Of a DNA stretch of 64,000 nucleotides, positions 22,139-33,500 are shown in pieces. The notes beneath the pieces were generated by a model that was given only the letters and a program-made list of their open reading frames with translations, was not told the DNA's origin and did no database searches. The stretch is from Setomelanomma holmii (lineage: Eukaryota > Ascomycota > Dothideomycetes > Pleosporales > Phaeosphaeriaceae), in assembly GCA_010015745.1 (NCBI GenBank), contig ML978187.1, forward strand, positions 124,001-188,000. The letters run 5' to 3'. Made by a program: the position numbers and the translations under genes. Numbering within the stretch: position 1 is the first letter of the stretch; each line of letters begins with the position of its first letter.

Positions 22139-22729
22139 ATGCTCACCCACTTCCACTCCACCTTCATCGCCCTGCTCCTGCCAGCACTGGTCATCGCCAA
22201 CTCTCCCATAACTCCAAACAAGAACATCCTCGAACGCGCCGCCTCCTCAAGCTGTGAAGACATCTTCGCCCACACTTGTCCCGGAAGTACCAACTGCTGC
22301 CCTCAACTCTGGGAATGCAAAAAGAACGATCCAACACTCTGCACTGCAAGCATCGACACCAACAACATTCTCACTGTCTCGGCGATCGATATTGTGTCTG
22401 TTCAGGCGAGCGTGAGCAGGGAGATTGATGGCATCAGGAGCCAAATCAGCGGCGCGCTCGCGAGTATCACTGGTGGAGGAAGTGTGGTTCGTACTACACC
22501 TGTGTCGAGCGCGACGAGGTCGGCTGCGTCGGCTGGCGGCGGGCAACAAGCTAGCTCAGGTTCGCAGGCACTCGCTGGAGTGACCTCGACGCCGACTGTG
22601 AGGTCCAGCGCATCGACTGCGAGTGTAGCTGCGGCTACCGGCAGTGTCACGGGTGCTGCGGCTTCACCAGAATTAAGGATGGAGTTTATCGTCAGAGGCT
22701 TACTGGGATTGGGCATGTTCTTGCTTTGA
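22139..22729 (+). CDS. Secreted six-cysteine protein with GPI-like tail, copy B
   Basis: Single exon, 196 residues from the ATG at 22139; an upstream in-frame ATG at 22049 would bury the signal peptide, so 22139 is preferred. The signal peptide is MLTHFHSTFIALLLPALVIA. The cysteine module has spacing C-x7-C-x5-CC-x5-C-x7-C (CEDIFAHTC, STNCC, LWEC, DPTLC). A long Ser/Thr/Ala-rich stretch leads to the hydrophobic tail FIVRGLLGLGMFLL. The module and the tail match copy A at 18255. It is probably a GPI-anchored surface protein. Function unknown. Confidence 0.75.
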   Translation: MLTHFHSTFIALLLPALVIANSPITPNKNILERAASSSCEDIFAHTCPGSTNCCPQLWECKKNDPTLCTASIDTNNILTVSAIDIVSVQASVSREIDGIRSQISGALASITGGGSVVRTTPVSSATRSAASAGGGQQASSGSQALAGVTSTPTVRSSASTASVAAATGSVTGAAASPELRMEFIVRGLLGLGMFLL

Positions 22730-23445
22730 ACTGGACTGGACTAGTGAAGGAGAGTAAGGAGTCGCAGTGACAGACCATTCCCGCAACTATGATTATGTTT
22801 TGCTCAAGAACTTCAATAAAGAAGGATTCCTTCACATTCGGAGCAGTTTGTATAATCTTTAGGAGCATCGCGTGTTGCCTTTGCGGTACAAGTGACCCTG
22901 TCCCGACTTTTTGGCTTTGCAGCACTCAAATCACTCCTTCTTCCACTCTTCCTCTCTCAACGACACGTCACGACCGTGTCCACGTTCTCGAATAGATGCG
23001 GAAGTCTTGTGTTGTCTCTGTTGCTAAGCTCAAGCCATTGTTTCAATCCATGCTACCGCTAGTCAGCAGTACATACTGCAGCGCGTGGCAGTGTGTGCTC
23101 GACATTCATCCGCAAGACTGTACTTGGAAGAAGCAGCGCCGAAATGAAAGAGACAACTGAATGCCTGGCGTAATACAAATCACATGCACCGGTCAACTGT
23201 GAAGCTCGCTAAGCCCGCCGGGCGGTCACGAAGTTCATCAAGCAAGTTGTGGCTGCTCAAAGTGGCGCCTGCCAAGATCGAGCTACGGCTACTGAGTATG
23301 CCTTGCTGTCTGCCTTCAGCCTTGTAAGTACCGGTGAACAACTTGCTCAGAGCCAAATGACGGTGAAGATTCTAGGACATGCTCCGGGTACTCATCGGCG
23401 ACATTCATGGCATGAAAAGCAAACCAGCTGATTAGCAGCGCGTGT
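22730..23445. other. Intergenic between GPI copy B and membrane copy 2
   Basis: About 700 bp with no supported gene. The likely 5' flank of the pseudogene at 23446 lies here. Confidence 0.4.
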
Positions 23446-25538
23446 ATGGACAAAAGTATGCATTCGTCGACGACAGCATCATCTTCGAACGTTGAGACGC
23501 CGAATCAGCAGACCAGCACATCCGATGGCTTCCTTGTCCCAAATTTTACCGCCGCGAGTAGCCAAGTGTGTTCCGTGGCCTTATCACAGACCTTGATACC
23601 GAGTGGTGAGTTTGAAAGTGCGTCGAAGGTCAGTTTACGAACGCGATCTCAAAACGCCAGCGGCACAAGTGAACAGAACTTTACTGGATCGAGTCTCATA
23701 CAACCCCGTCGAAGCAGCAAAACGAGTCACGCAGAGTTACAACGTCGACTCCACGCACAACTGAATCAATATTGAAAAGACAATCCCAGATTGCGAAATA
23801 CTGACATCGACCAATCATTGCGATCCTTGTATACGTTCTCAGCATTGGAATTGCCTCTAGCGTTACCAAGCATGAAGGATGGATATTTGGAGTCATCTCA
23901 CCAACGATGGATACATGGGAGCTGGCCATTCTGGCTAAGGTAGGAGACATCGCTTTTGCTTTCGCAATGGAAGACATGTTGGATTCACTAGCGTGGGGGC
24001 GGTTGAAACGAAGTCGTTTGCGCAAAGGCTTCATTATGCTCATTCCGAATCTCGGCATCATTCTGCTCGGTTGGGCTCTCTTTTCATCTCTGATATGCCT
24101 TGACCCTACATTATTCGTCGTGCTGCGAGCGAAGAGTGTTACTTGACTATGACAGGTGACATCCAACAGAAGCGGGTATATTTCACCATGAGCACCGGTC
24201 CTATCTCCGCCGGCCTAGGCTATTACGATCCAGCGGTCGCGATTGACTCCTTCAGTCGTACAAAGTGGAAGAATTGAGAACCAGAGATATCGAAATTAGA
24301 AACCGGAATGTCACGCGACAGATTTTTAGCATGGCCCATCAAGCCAATAAATCAGGCATGCAAGACTGCTTTGACCTGCCAGTCGTATCTCCTCATTGGG
24401 GAAAGGCAGACCATTTGGCCATGGCCGTACTTGCTGCTACGCGGCTTCCCCTTCGAGCGAGACATTTCGGCTTTCAAGATGGGCTCGAGTGAATACTACG
24501 AGGTTGACTTGTGGGAGCCTGTAGGTTCCCATTCCCTTAACTTCGATGTCTCGGATAGTCCATTGCGGGGTGAGGTACTTTTGACCAGTCAAAGGAACGT
24601 ACCCAATATGGCGAAGGGAACACATCGACTTTAAGATTGTGCTTGACCGAGGTCGAAAGCAAAGCTGCACTTGCTGCTAGTAGGTCTTGTACCCGTCCTC
24701 GACTATACACTAGCTGATGGTGGTGTTCCAAGTAGCACGGAACGTTCGCTCTCCATCGTCTGCAAATACCTCCACTTTTTGCGTTGACCGGGCCACAAGC
24801 TTGGGCAATCAAGTTTGGAGCACTTATCTTGCCATCTTTCGACGCAATGCGTCAGTCGTATTCTCGCTTGACACGGGCGATATCCTCGAAGTGAACGAGC
24901 TGGCACCATCCGCTCCGCAAAAGGTGTCAGCTAGCGCGCTATCCAAGGCCTTCAAGGTTCTTTTCCATCAACCACCATCGTCGGCGGTGAAGTACTCAAT
25001 GCAGTTTCGTTCACTAACTGACTACATCATATCGAATCTCTGGTATCCCCCAACAATACGGCTTGGCTTGGTTCCTCGAGGGCAAACTTTACTCGGCAAT
25101 CTGTTGACTATGCCACTGCTGGTTTTCCAACCAACTTTCCTGCCGCCCGGAGCGAACTTGCCAGGTCGAGATGATGATGACCTTCCGACAAGCGCAGACT
25201 TTGTGCCATAGACTGAGCATCAAATCCTGGGCTCGTATTGTCGGCTCGGTCATCGTTCCATACCAAGTCGGCTAAAACTTATTGCGTACACAATCATGGC
25301 TGGCTTGCTCATCCTGCTCGTTCTCTTAGCTAAACTATACGCGTACGATCGTTACATCGTTGGCACCAGCAACTTCCCAGCGTTGGTCTTCCATCGGTTA
25401 CTGTATCTGGTCGGTCCACGAGCTCCTGACGGAGAAGTGGACTTTATGGATCTGGTGGATCGAGGAGATCACAGCATGAGCGCGATTCTGGAGCGGATTG
25501 GAGAATTAAGGCAGGGTTTGCGAGACGATATTATATAG
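23446..25538 (+). pseudogene. Degenerate paralog of the polytopic membrane protein, copy 2
   Basis: It follows copy 1 in order but in broken frames. It opens with a Ser/Thr-rich N-terminus (stop at 23773). Then, in other frames, come AILVYVLSIGIASSV, WELAILAKVGDIAFAFA (copy 1: WFLAVLAKAGDLYFAFA), IPNLGIILLG, TCQSYLLIGERQTIWPWPY (copy 1: TCKSYLLADPYRTVSPWPF), FRRNASVVFSLDTGDILEVN (copy 1: YRRNATVVFSRSRFTILEVK) and the final helix GLLILLVLLAK with a conserved tail ending DDII. About 70 residues between the second and fourth helices of copy 1 are missing. At least three frame changes or stops are needed to read through. This is a clear tandem-duplicate pseudogene. Confidence 0.8.
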
Positions 25539-25743
25539 AGTACTGAGGATGTCTCGTGCAAGATTGCGAGATTCCAGCCATACACTTATGCAACGAAGTG
25601 GCCCATGCAAGACCTCTTGTCAGTTTGAAGGGTTGGAACTTGCATGCCATTTGCAGTTGCCAGATTTGACATGTCATTCGTGTTCGATGTACAGTAGGTT
25701 TACACTATTAATACATCAGCTTTTCTTTTGCCTCTTTTCATGA

Positions 25744-26498
25744 TCATGCCGCCTTCGTCCGCAATTGTACGCCGTGCCATTTTGCTATCTCCTCCTTCAG
25801 CACGACATTCACAAGCTTATGCTGCTTTATCACGCTCAAGCCAGCGAACTTCGGAGATTCGATCTCGATGGCGTACATGGAGCCGCAACCGCCGCTAATG
25901 TCTTGGACCTGGTTTTCGGAAACGTTAGCATGATTCGAGGCTGACTCTACCGTCTTGGTACCATGGTCATGGTGCAGCTTCTGAGTAATGGCATTTAGTA
26001 ATCTTATGCCCGCTGGGTAGGATATGCTCTGTTACAAGCACACAACAGGGACATTTCCTCGAGTCAATTCACCCCGCCGCTTCCGTATGACTTGCGTTCT
26101 CAATATGCAGCCACCTGTCGTCCGAAATTGGTGGTGTTCCGCAGCCACCGGTGTAAGCTATGCAGCATTTCCCATTGCTCGTATCTCCGTTATGCCAAGG
26201 TTGTGAAAGAGAGAACATGTCATACCTCCAGTTTCACAGGCTCCAATTCCCCCTTGATCTTGTTGAAAATATGCAACTCCGCTTCGTTTAGATATTCGGG
26301 TGGTTCAGGTATTGCAGCAGCTGGCTGCGAGTATGACCGCATACATATTGCGGGGTAGCGTTTACGTTGTGCTGGTGAAGTATGTAGGGCTGACAGTCGC
26401 GTTCTACATGCTCGTGTGATTGAAGTCGAAATTGGGCGTATGTGTGGTCGCACAAATGCGGAGGTCATGCAGCGGATAAGGGCTCTGGAGGGTGCCAT
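25744..26498 (-). CDS. BolA-like protein, mitochondrial (BolA3 type)
   Basis: Exons 26498-26226 and 25908-25744 (145 residues) with a 317 bp intron (GTATGA donor, ACCAG acceptor). The first ~60 residues are Arg/Ser-rich and lack acids, as in a mitochondrial presequence. The BolA fold follows: LNEAELHIFNKIKGELEPVK joined to VQDISGGCGSMYAIEIESPK, then FAGLSVIKQHKLVNVVLKEE. The GGCGSMYAI stretch and the conserved His in KQHKLV, with a Cys in the loop, fit BolA3, which partners glutaredoxin in delivering 4Fe-4S clusters to lipoate and respiratory enzymes. The intron is long for this region, so a small extra exon is possible. Confidence 0.85.
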
Positions 26499-28198
26499 TG
26501 CGGTGGAGAAGGGTTGCTGCTGATATGTTAGACTTGGTGCGTTGCGGGGTACATGAGAAACCGTTCATTAATATACCAACTTACGTTGTGATCGAGTTTA
26601 ACGCGAAATGCAGTCGAAGCGTAACATTTCGTGCATTTTGGATTGCGACTTCGTCATTGGTCCGAGCTTCAGCCGCCAAATCACGTGATTGATGTGGTCA
26701 AAGCATTCGAGCATCACTCTCTAGTCGATTTGTTCATCTTGGCTTCACGAGGCTGTCACATCTATCTCGCCTGCACCCCGCTTCCCACAGAGTGTAGGAC
26801 CTCAACATGGCCGAAGTCGGTATCAATAAGATGGTCCCGCAACACCACAACGTACAAGTCCGGGGTCACGATCTCAACAAAATGTTGTAATCAATCCTAT
26901 CACACGCTAACGCAGCAGTCGCGCGGAGTCGTGCATACTCTGGGGTATTCTGAAGGTGTATCAGCCGTAGAATTGCTGAAGTACCTCGATGTACCTCTTG
27001 TACCTCTGCCATACCGCTCTATGCCGATGCTCAACAGCATTATCAAATCTCCGATGCTCTGCAGATTCACGTATACGTTTTCCGACTCAGTATAACTCAG
27101 ACTCAGCCCAGTCTCCACCGTTTATTTCACCTTGACACCGATAGACGATAAGAATGATCATAATCACGACACCTTTGCACATCTGAGATCACGCCACCAT
27201 TCGCGGGAATGATAACCGAAAATCAAAGACCGAGACTGGACCCCTTAGTCCCAAGGCCTTGCCGCCTGAGCCTTGTCAGACCCTGATCAGCGGTGTGGCA
27301 TGAAGCAACCCACCTTCACATGTTTGGAGCTAGGGTTGCTTATCGCTTTGCTGCACCCCTCCATGCCACCAAGCCAAATGGTCCGCATCCAGCTCCAGGG
27401 TCATGCTAGCAGCCCAAAGAGGCAGTGAATCGCTACAAAGGGCGGAGTAGGCGCCGAAGCCATAGAACGATCAGCCTCAACCGATTTCAAGCCAGCGGAA
27501 TCGTCGTCATATGGCGATGAGAAGACGCAACCATACTGCACAACCCGCCTCGCAAACGCAAGCGATGACGCAAGACGGGTTCGCAATGAACTCCGTTGGA
27601 TGATCAGCCTGAGGTTTAAGGAACCACGGTCCTTGTTATCAAGCTGATCAGGTGAAGAAGATAACAATGTGGTGACAAAAATCATCTCGAACGAGCTCAC
27701 ATTATCAGGTCTTCGAGTTTACGAGGCTGGCGCACGCTACTGCTGCTACTTTGGGCAAGCTAACCAGGACGCGGTATATCACTTCCATATTAAGACCCGC
27801 GCTGGTACCCAATCAGCGGGTCCGGTGGCAGCACTCACAATCACAGCAAAGTGACGACGACGCAAACTCTCTCTGGCGAAACCTAGAGCGGACATTTGAT
27901 GCTAAACATAGCCGTTGTGTTTACAAGAGGTGGTACAATGTGTGATGTTGATGATCGCAGCCTCAGTCTGGACGTTGCTATAGTGTTGCTAACCTGTTCC
28001 TGGCGATCATCATCTGGGGACACGTTCGTATTCAATATGGATCTCAGAAAACCAGATGCAAGCAGTACCGAGACCCGGCGGCATTTGGGTAAAGAGAATA
28101 AGCATACGAAGACAAAATGATGGAGCAGGTACAAGCTATGGCAAGGCGAAGTCCATCGCAAATTATTCAGTCTCTACCAGAACAAAAATATCATCACG
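26499..28198. other. 1.7 kb gene-poor stretch
   Basis: No convincing gene. A short frame at 26806-26889 (MAEVGINKMVPQHHNVQVRG, then HDLNKML) is followed by an intron-like sequence with a CTAAC branch, but the continuation is short and unrecognised. Other open frames lack domains. Confidence 0.35.
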
Positions 28199-29006
28199 AT
28201 GCGTATCACCATCCTGGTCGCCGCGCTGGTGGCTTTTGCAAGTGCAGCTCCATATCCGCAAGATCAAGAGGAGCCAGACGATGCAGAGACTATATCCGCT
28301 CCGTTCGCAACACCCACAACTCCCATCCCATTGACAACGTCTCTCAATATCCCAGTGACATCGAGTTTGGAACTGCCAACGCCTATCTCCGATACACACC
28401 CGGAGGATCCAGACGCAACGACGACGAAGCGCAACCCTCACAGGGAGCCGATTTCTATTTTCACAAAGCAGTGTGTTTGCGACATCGCAACTGCCCAATA
28501 CGCTTGTTGAGTGACAGATACTTTGCAGGTAAGTAACCATTCGGTCTAGGAGACGAAAAGAACAAGGATGGTAGGTTGAGTCGTATGTTGGCATGGCCAC
28601 TGGACTCAATCTACATGATAGCCTTGCGCGTTGCCCTAGTCTTCTTGCCGATCCCAAAGCTCTTTAACTTTTCAAACACTGACACTGTCCCCAACCAGCG
28701 GTGCAATTACGAGGAAAACTTCTCTTACGGGTGCTACATGTCCGCTGCTGGCGGATGTCCAACACCTACCAGGACTGTAAGTTCCTTCTGGACCGAATGA
28801 CAGAAGACTGTGCTGAGACATTGTAGTGCAAGAACCTTTTCACGCCTTCGCCTCGACCCGGCCGCCATCCGTGCGAACTAGGACCGAATCCACCCTTGAA
28901 TACGAGTGTACCTGAGATCTCGACTTTGCTGCCGACGTTGAATGTGTCGGTGCCAATTGGGCCAAGTGGGAATGTGACGGTGCCGGTGGTGACGATCGGT
29001 GTATAG
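28199..29006 (+). pseudogene. Secreted cysteine-rich protein with an in-frame TGA
   Basis: The exons 28199-28528, 28699-28776 and 28827-29006 splice in phase (GTAAGT donors; AACCAG and TTGTAG acceptors) to 196 codons. Codon 104 is TGA (28508-28510). The N-terminus MRITILVAALVAFASAAPYP is a clear signal peptide. A Pro/Thr-rich spacer and a KR site come next. The cysteine-rich part is QCVCDIATAQYAC, then RCNYEENFSYGCYMSAAGGC, then CKNLF and HPCEL, eight cysteines in all. The stop interrupts the cysteine region, so either the product ends after three cysteines, or this copy is inactive, or the TGA is bypassed. No known effector family was recognised. Confidence 0.6.
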
Positions 29007-30003
29007 GTAGATGAGGGCAGTGTAAGGGCAAGAGAGAGTAGTATGCAGAGAATCCAAAGCATTGGAATGACTCTGCATTGAAGTCTAGCTGTCAGATACG
29101 AGTGTGCCTTCAAAGAAAACTCTCGTCTTCGTACAAGGCAGATTTTTCTCGACATTAGCATTACCAAAATCATCATTCGGACATATTTATCACGCAAAAA
29201 CTTCACATTGAACCCACCTTTCACACTTCCCACACGATTTGAAATCTTCAAAACTTATCTTCCCTACCTACGTCACCTATCCCAATCCATCCTACAAAAT
29301 ACACCAGCTCCGCCACAACTCCAAACCAGCCATCCTTCCGCCCCCTAGCTCCCACCACATCTCTCGACCAATAGATAGCCACCTACCTCTTACCAACTAG
29401 CCTTGCCGCACATCCTAGACCTGACTCGGTCTGTGCAAACTCTGCTCCAGAACTGCCGTTCCGTTTGAACATGGAGCACGCCGGTGCTATGCAGGGCTCC
29501 AGTTTTTATTTCCGTGGGGAGTACGAGCGCGTAGCTGGGGTGTGCTTATGCGAGATGTGAAGTACACATGGCCCACTTGGTTAGGGAGGGCGGGATCCAC
29601 TGTGGTTATGTTTATGGTCTGAGGAGTGTGAAGGGGAGGAAATGGGAGAGGAGGGGTCCCCACTCTCAACAGTTCGAGTCTGCTGAAGGTGCCAGGATAG
29701 TGCCGCGGAGGGAGAGTCGGAGGTGGAGACTGGAGTGCAGGAAGGTGAGATGGGATGGTAGGATGTGGAGACTGTCGTGTGTCTGGAGTGCTTTCCTGGA
29801 GAAGATTAGATATTGTGGGTCGAGTTGTTCATCAATGACTTGCACGAGTGGCACAACAGTGAAGCTGCGAGAAGCGATCACGAACTCCATCGTCAATCCC
29901 AAGACACGCTTGCATGACCCTGTACCGCCCCTCGAGACCCTGATCGTCGTATCCGGACCGCAAAGTGCTTGATCGTCTGGTGCACTAGGTGCTTCTTCGT
30001 ATC
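29007..30003. other. Intergenic, pyrimidine-rich
   Basis: Includes a pyrimidine-rich stretch around 29220-29400. No supported gene; open frames on both strands lack domains. Confidence 0.4.
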
Positions 30004-30510
30004 ATGAGTGTCATCGCTCTAGGCCGTCTCAGCGCCTCACGAAGATCCTAGCCCTCCAGCCTCAGGGTCTCGCAACACTGCAACGCGGAGGACAGCGATC
30101 TTCACTTGCCGGCGTGCGCACGCCCAAGCCTCACCATCATCCCATCTCCGCATTCCAGCCCCTCAGCACCCTGCACCACACGCGCAAGCATGCATCCAAC
30201 CTCGCATCAGCAACCGTAACGCCTTGCCATACCATGACCAACACCAATCTCAATCACCGGAGCCCCAAGCACAGACCTTCCCGCCCCAGAACGGCCCGCA
30301 AAATAAGCTCTTCCTCAACGCCGGGCATCCTCACTTATTTGGGGTTAATGAAAGAGGGGTCCGGAGACCCTGAGCCGTTCCCAGCTCGAAGCGGCTCCAT
30401 CGCTACTGCACGACATGGGTCAGTGGCTGAGAAGGGCGGACGTGGATGTGTCAAATGTGTGGTGGAAAAGGCTTTGTTGAGGATTTGCCGCTCCGAAACG
30501 CGTAGGTAAG
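30004..30510 (+). other. Possible decayed mitochondrial-type N-terminus
   Basis: An ATG at 30004-30006 (near 30005) opens MSVIALGRLSASRRS and stops. A one-base shift continues ILALQPQGLATLQRGGQRSS, together resembling a cleavable mitochondrial presequence. A third frame (to about 30370) reads NALPYHDQHQSQSPEPQAQT and ends NAGHPHLFGVNERGVRRP. It may be a broken gene or coincidence; no family was recognised. Confidence 0.2.
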
Positions 30511-33500
30511 TGGTTGAATTGTGTTGCACTCAACAGCGGCCGTCGAGAAGTGGGCGATGTCGTGCAATTCCGGTGCGCCATTGTACACAATAACAGATAC
30601 TCGCGATTTCACATCTTTTATGCTCAGTGTCGTGTGTGATCGTGTGTGATCGTGTGTGCAGCTGCGAGCATGCGCAGCCAGATTTGCGAAGGATGTTCTA
30701 AAAACACCACGGTGCACGGATGTAATCTAGCCCGCTAGACCCATACGGGCGCTAGCACCACCTGTTCATGTCATCCCGCCCCGCCCAATCATCAGCAATC
30801 CCCTGCACTTCGCTCTGATTGTCGGAAGTTTGACATAGATCATCAAAGACGGCATATCATTGTTCGCTTTCAAAGGACGCGACAGGTGCGCCTCAGTCAA
30901 TCTGATAATGAGAGCATTCGTATAAGCCTCGCGTCCGACGGCGAAGATTTGCATTATTTGTGGATAAAAGTGTCGCGATGTCTACATGGAGATGGTGCGA
31001 GTCCCGAAGCGGTTGCGCCACATCCAGGAAGGATTGCTGTTGAGCGAATTCGCGCTCCTTCCCGCTGCACTCGCCACACTTGTTGGAAGACTGCTGGCCA
31101 ACAGCTCTGTTGTTCAGTTGACAAAGCGCTTACCTTGCGTGCCGAAGTCGCGGGGTTGTGTCATCGCAAGCAGGACCGTTGCCTGTCAGTTGCTTGTTCA
31201 TTAGTGATTGGGGATGAGAGCCGAGAGTGTTTGATGAGGTTGGGGTGCTGCATAACTCAGGCGATAACGGGTGCTTGGTGTTGTGGGGAGACTTGCGACG
31301 ACAAGAGTTTGGCCATGGCACGGTCGAGTATGCTGACTGCGAATTTGCCAGTCGTGAAGCGATATACTGATGGCTGATATCTTATGACAACAGGTATCTG
31401 GCGGAAGTTGGTCGCTTTGGGCCGATATGCTGTCCGCATCGAGCGTCCACACCACCAAGCCACGAAATTCGCCAGTTTGCCGTAACCTCTTCGGAACATC
31501 TCGATACTTGCCTTCATCTAGAGAGCCAATGTCGTGGAGTGGATGGCAATGCCGAAGCTAGCCATTACCTAGCCATTACCGCTGTTAGATCACTGTGGGT
31601 GTAGCAATGCATCAGCTTACTACACCCCGTCGTCTGGCAATTTGCGAAGCAGAAGCCCATGCAGTGGCCTGTCTCTGTTTTTTTCACTCTGGGTAACCCG
31701 GAATCGCCATCCGATTACCGAGTCTTTACATTCCATGCTGTGTATGGAGGGCTGCCGAGAGGTTGGAATTTGTTGGGAGCGGAGATGCATGCCTGCTGCA
31801 GGCGATACGCCTGGGCACGTTGCGGACATTCAGCCTATGGCCGTTCTTATTCGTCGTGCGGACGAGTTTACGGTCGTTTGGGATATTACACTGATTGTAC
31901 GGTGGTAATGAAGACCTGTCGAATATTGGCTCGCGTGTGAGCTAGAAACGCGAGAATCTTGTTATGAAGATGTGGTGTAGCGCGTATATGTAGGGCTGCC
32001 TACCGACCTCAATCGTGGTAGATAGGATAAAATGAAAGCTCTGGAAATGGTTCTTCTCGTGTCGTGGCCTATGCTCTTACCATTGATGTCGTGTCGCAGG
32101 TGTAGCTCGTGCCCTGATGCACTAACTTCCATTATCGTATTGTACCCCGCGTCAGCATTGCTTCGGATTCATCAACACCAAAGTAGTTTCCATTTGGCTC
32201 GGTCCATGCCGTCGACTACTGTGCTCTGGCCAGAGTGAAGTGGTGCATCTAACCACATTGCCCCGCCTTGAACCAGTTGAGGCCCTATCACGAGCATATG
32301 ATGTAGTGTTGCGCGATGTGTTGTCAGAATAGCCTTATCTACCATAAGTATGGAACGATGGCGTACTGTTCCACCGCATGAGCTACCCCGGACCTCGTTT
32401 GATGAATGGCAATCTCACTCGCAGCCACATTGCTCGGTCGTATAAGCAGGCGTCTTGTTTGAGCCTACGAATCTTGCTTTGGAGGTGAGGATTTGCAGGT
32501 TATTGATGGCTTTTCTCAAAGGATTGCGGATACAGGGTCTTGTCTAATCCGGTTCATCTGGAGTGGTCATGCAGGGTAGTGGGTTGGTGGATGGTTCTTA
32601 TCTCGTCAGTTCGGTCGACGTGCCTAGATCAACTGGTTCGGAAGGCATCCCCGTAGATTCACGACATCGAAGTGGCCCGAGCTTCCTGGACGACCCAAGT
32701 CCTCAAACGCACTTGGACTGATGCCACAGGTGCACAGTACGGTTCGGACGACCGTGCATCGTGCGTGATTGTGGGGAGCATGTGAGCATACACGATGGCG
32801 TCTGCACGGCTGTCAGCCATATGTACAAGGTCCGTGGTTCTCCTTGCGACTAATTGCGGGGAAAGTGATGACTTTAGTGAACCAGTTCCGTCAACTGCTT
32901 GTCACAGCTGAGATGTTCCCAAGAAACGAGCGAAATGATCTGTGGGACAGACACATTATGTGGAACATTGCGGGTGTCCAGCATAGCGTTGCGTGAACGT
33001 GCCTGAGTGGCACTGCAGGTTAGCCGCACCCTTCGGTGTCGATGACCATCGTTCGGTATTGGTTGCTGATCTTCAAAGCTAGGGAAGAAATTGCTTCAAT
33101 GGTGATCGTTTAGACTATGATGTGATGCATAGACTTGCTAGTGTATGTTCAGGAAGTGTATTCTGCGATTGGTGAACGATTTCACAATTATACGCTGCGA
33201 GTGAACAGCCTGCGAGGCAGCACTAAGAGCTAAGTGACGTGACGACTTCGTGGTTCGGTATGATCGAGTAAAGTCTCCTCAGAAACGTCAGTATCAGATA
33301 TCACTCGAACCATGGCACCAGTACAATATGGGACAAGGAGAATCCCATGGTACGATGACACAGGGTACTCCTGTGAAGTATGGTCTGGCGGAGCGGGACT
33401 TGACTCCGCCGTACCAGTTGCGCACAAAGCCATCGCAATGTCACGACGCACGTTGCTTGTCATGGGCGACTTTACAACCTCGCATCGCGCCTGAAGTTTA

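Noticed and set aside
30114..30509. 131-codon plus-strand frame
   Set aside because: Low-complexity His/Pro/Arg composition; it overlaps other equally plausible frames and no domain is visible.
30628..30662. GTGTGATC-type short repeat taken for a CRISPR-like or telomeric repeat
   Set aside because: Only about three short units, no spacers; a simple microsatellite.
33370..33420. Inverted repeat GGCGGAG/CTCCGCC considered as a terminator
   Set aside because: A 7-bp stem with a 10-nt loop, no adjacent gene, and intrinsic terminators do not apply to RNA polymerase II.
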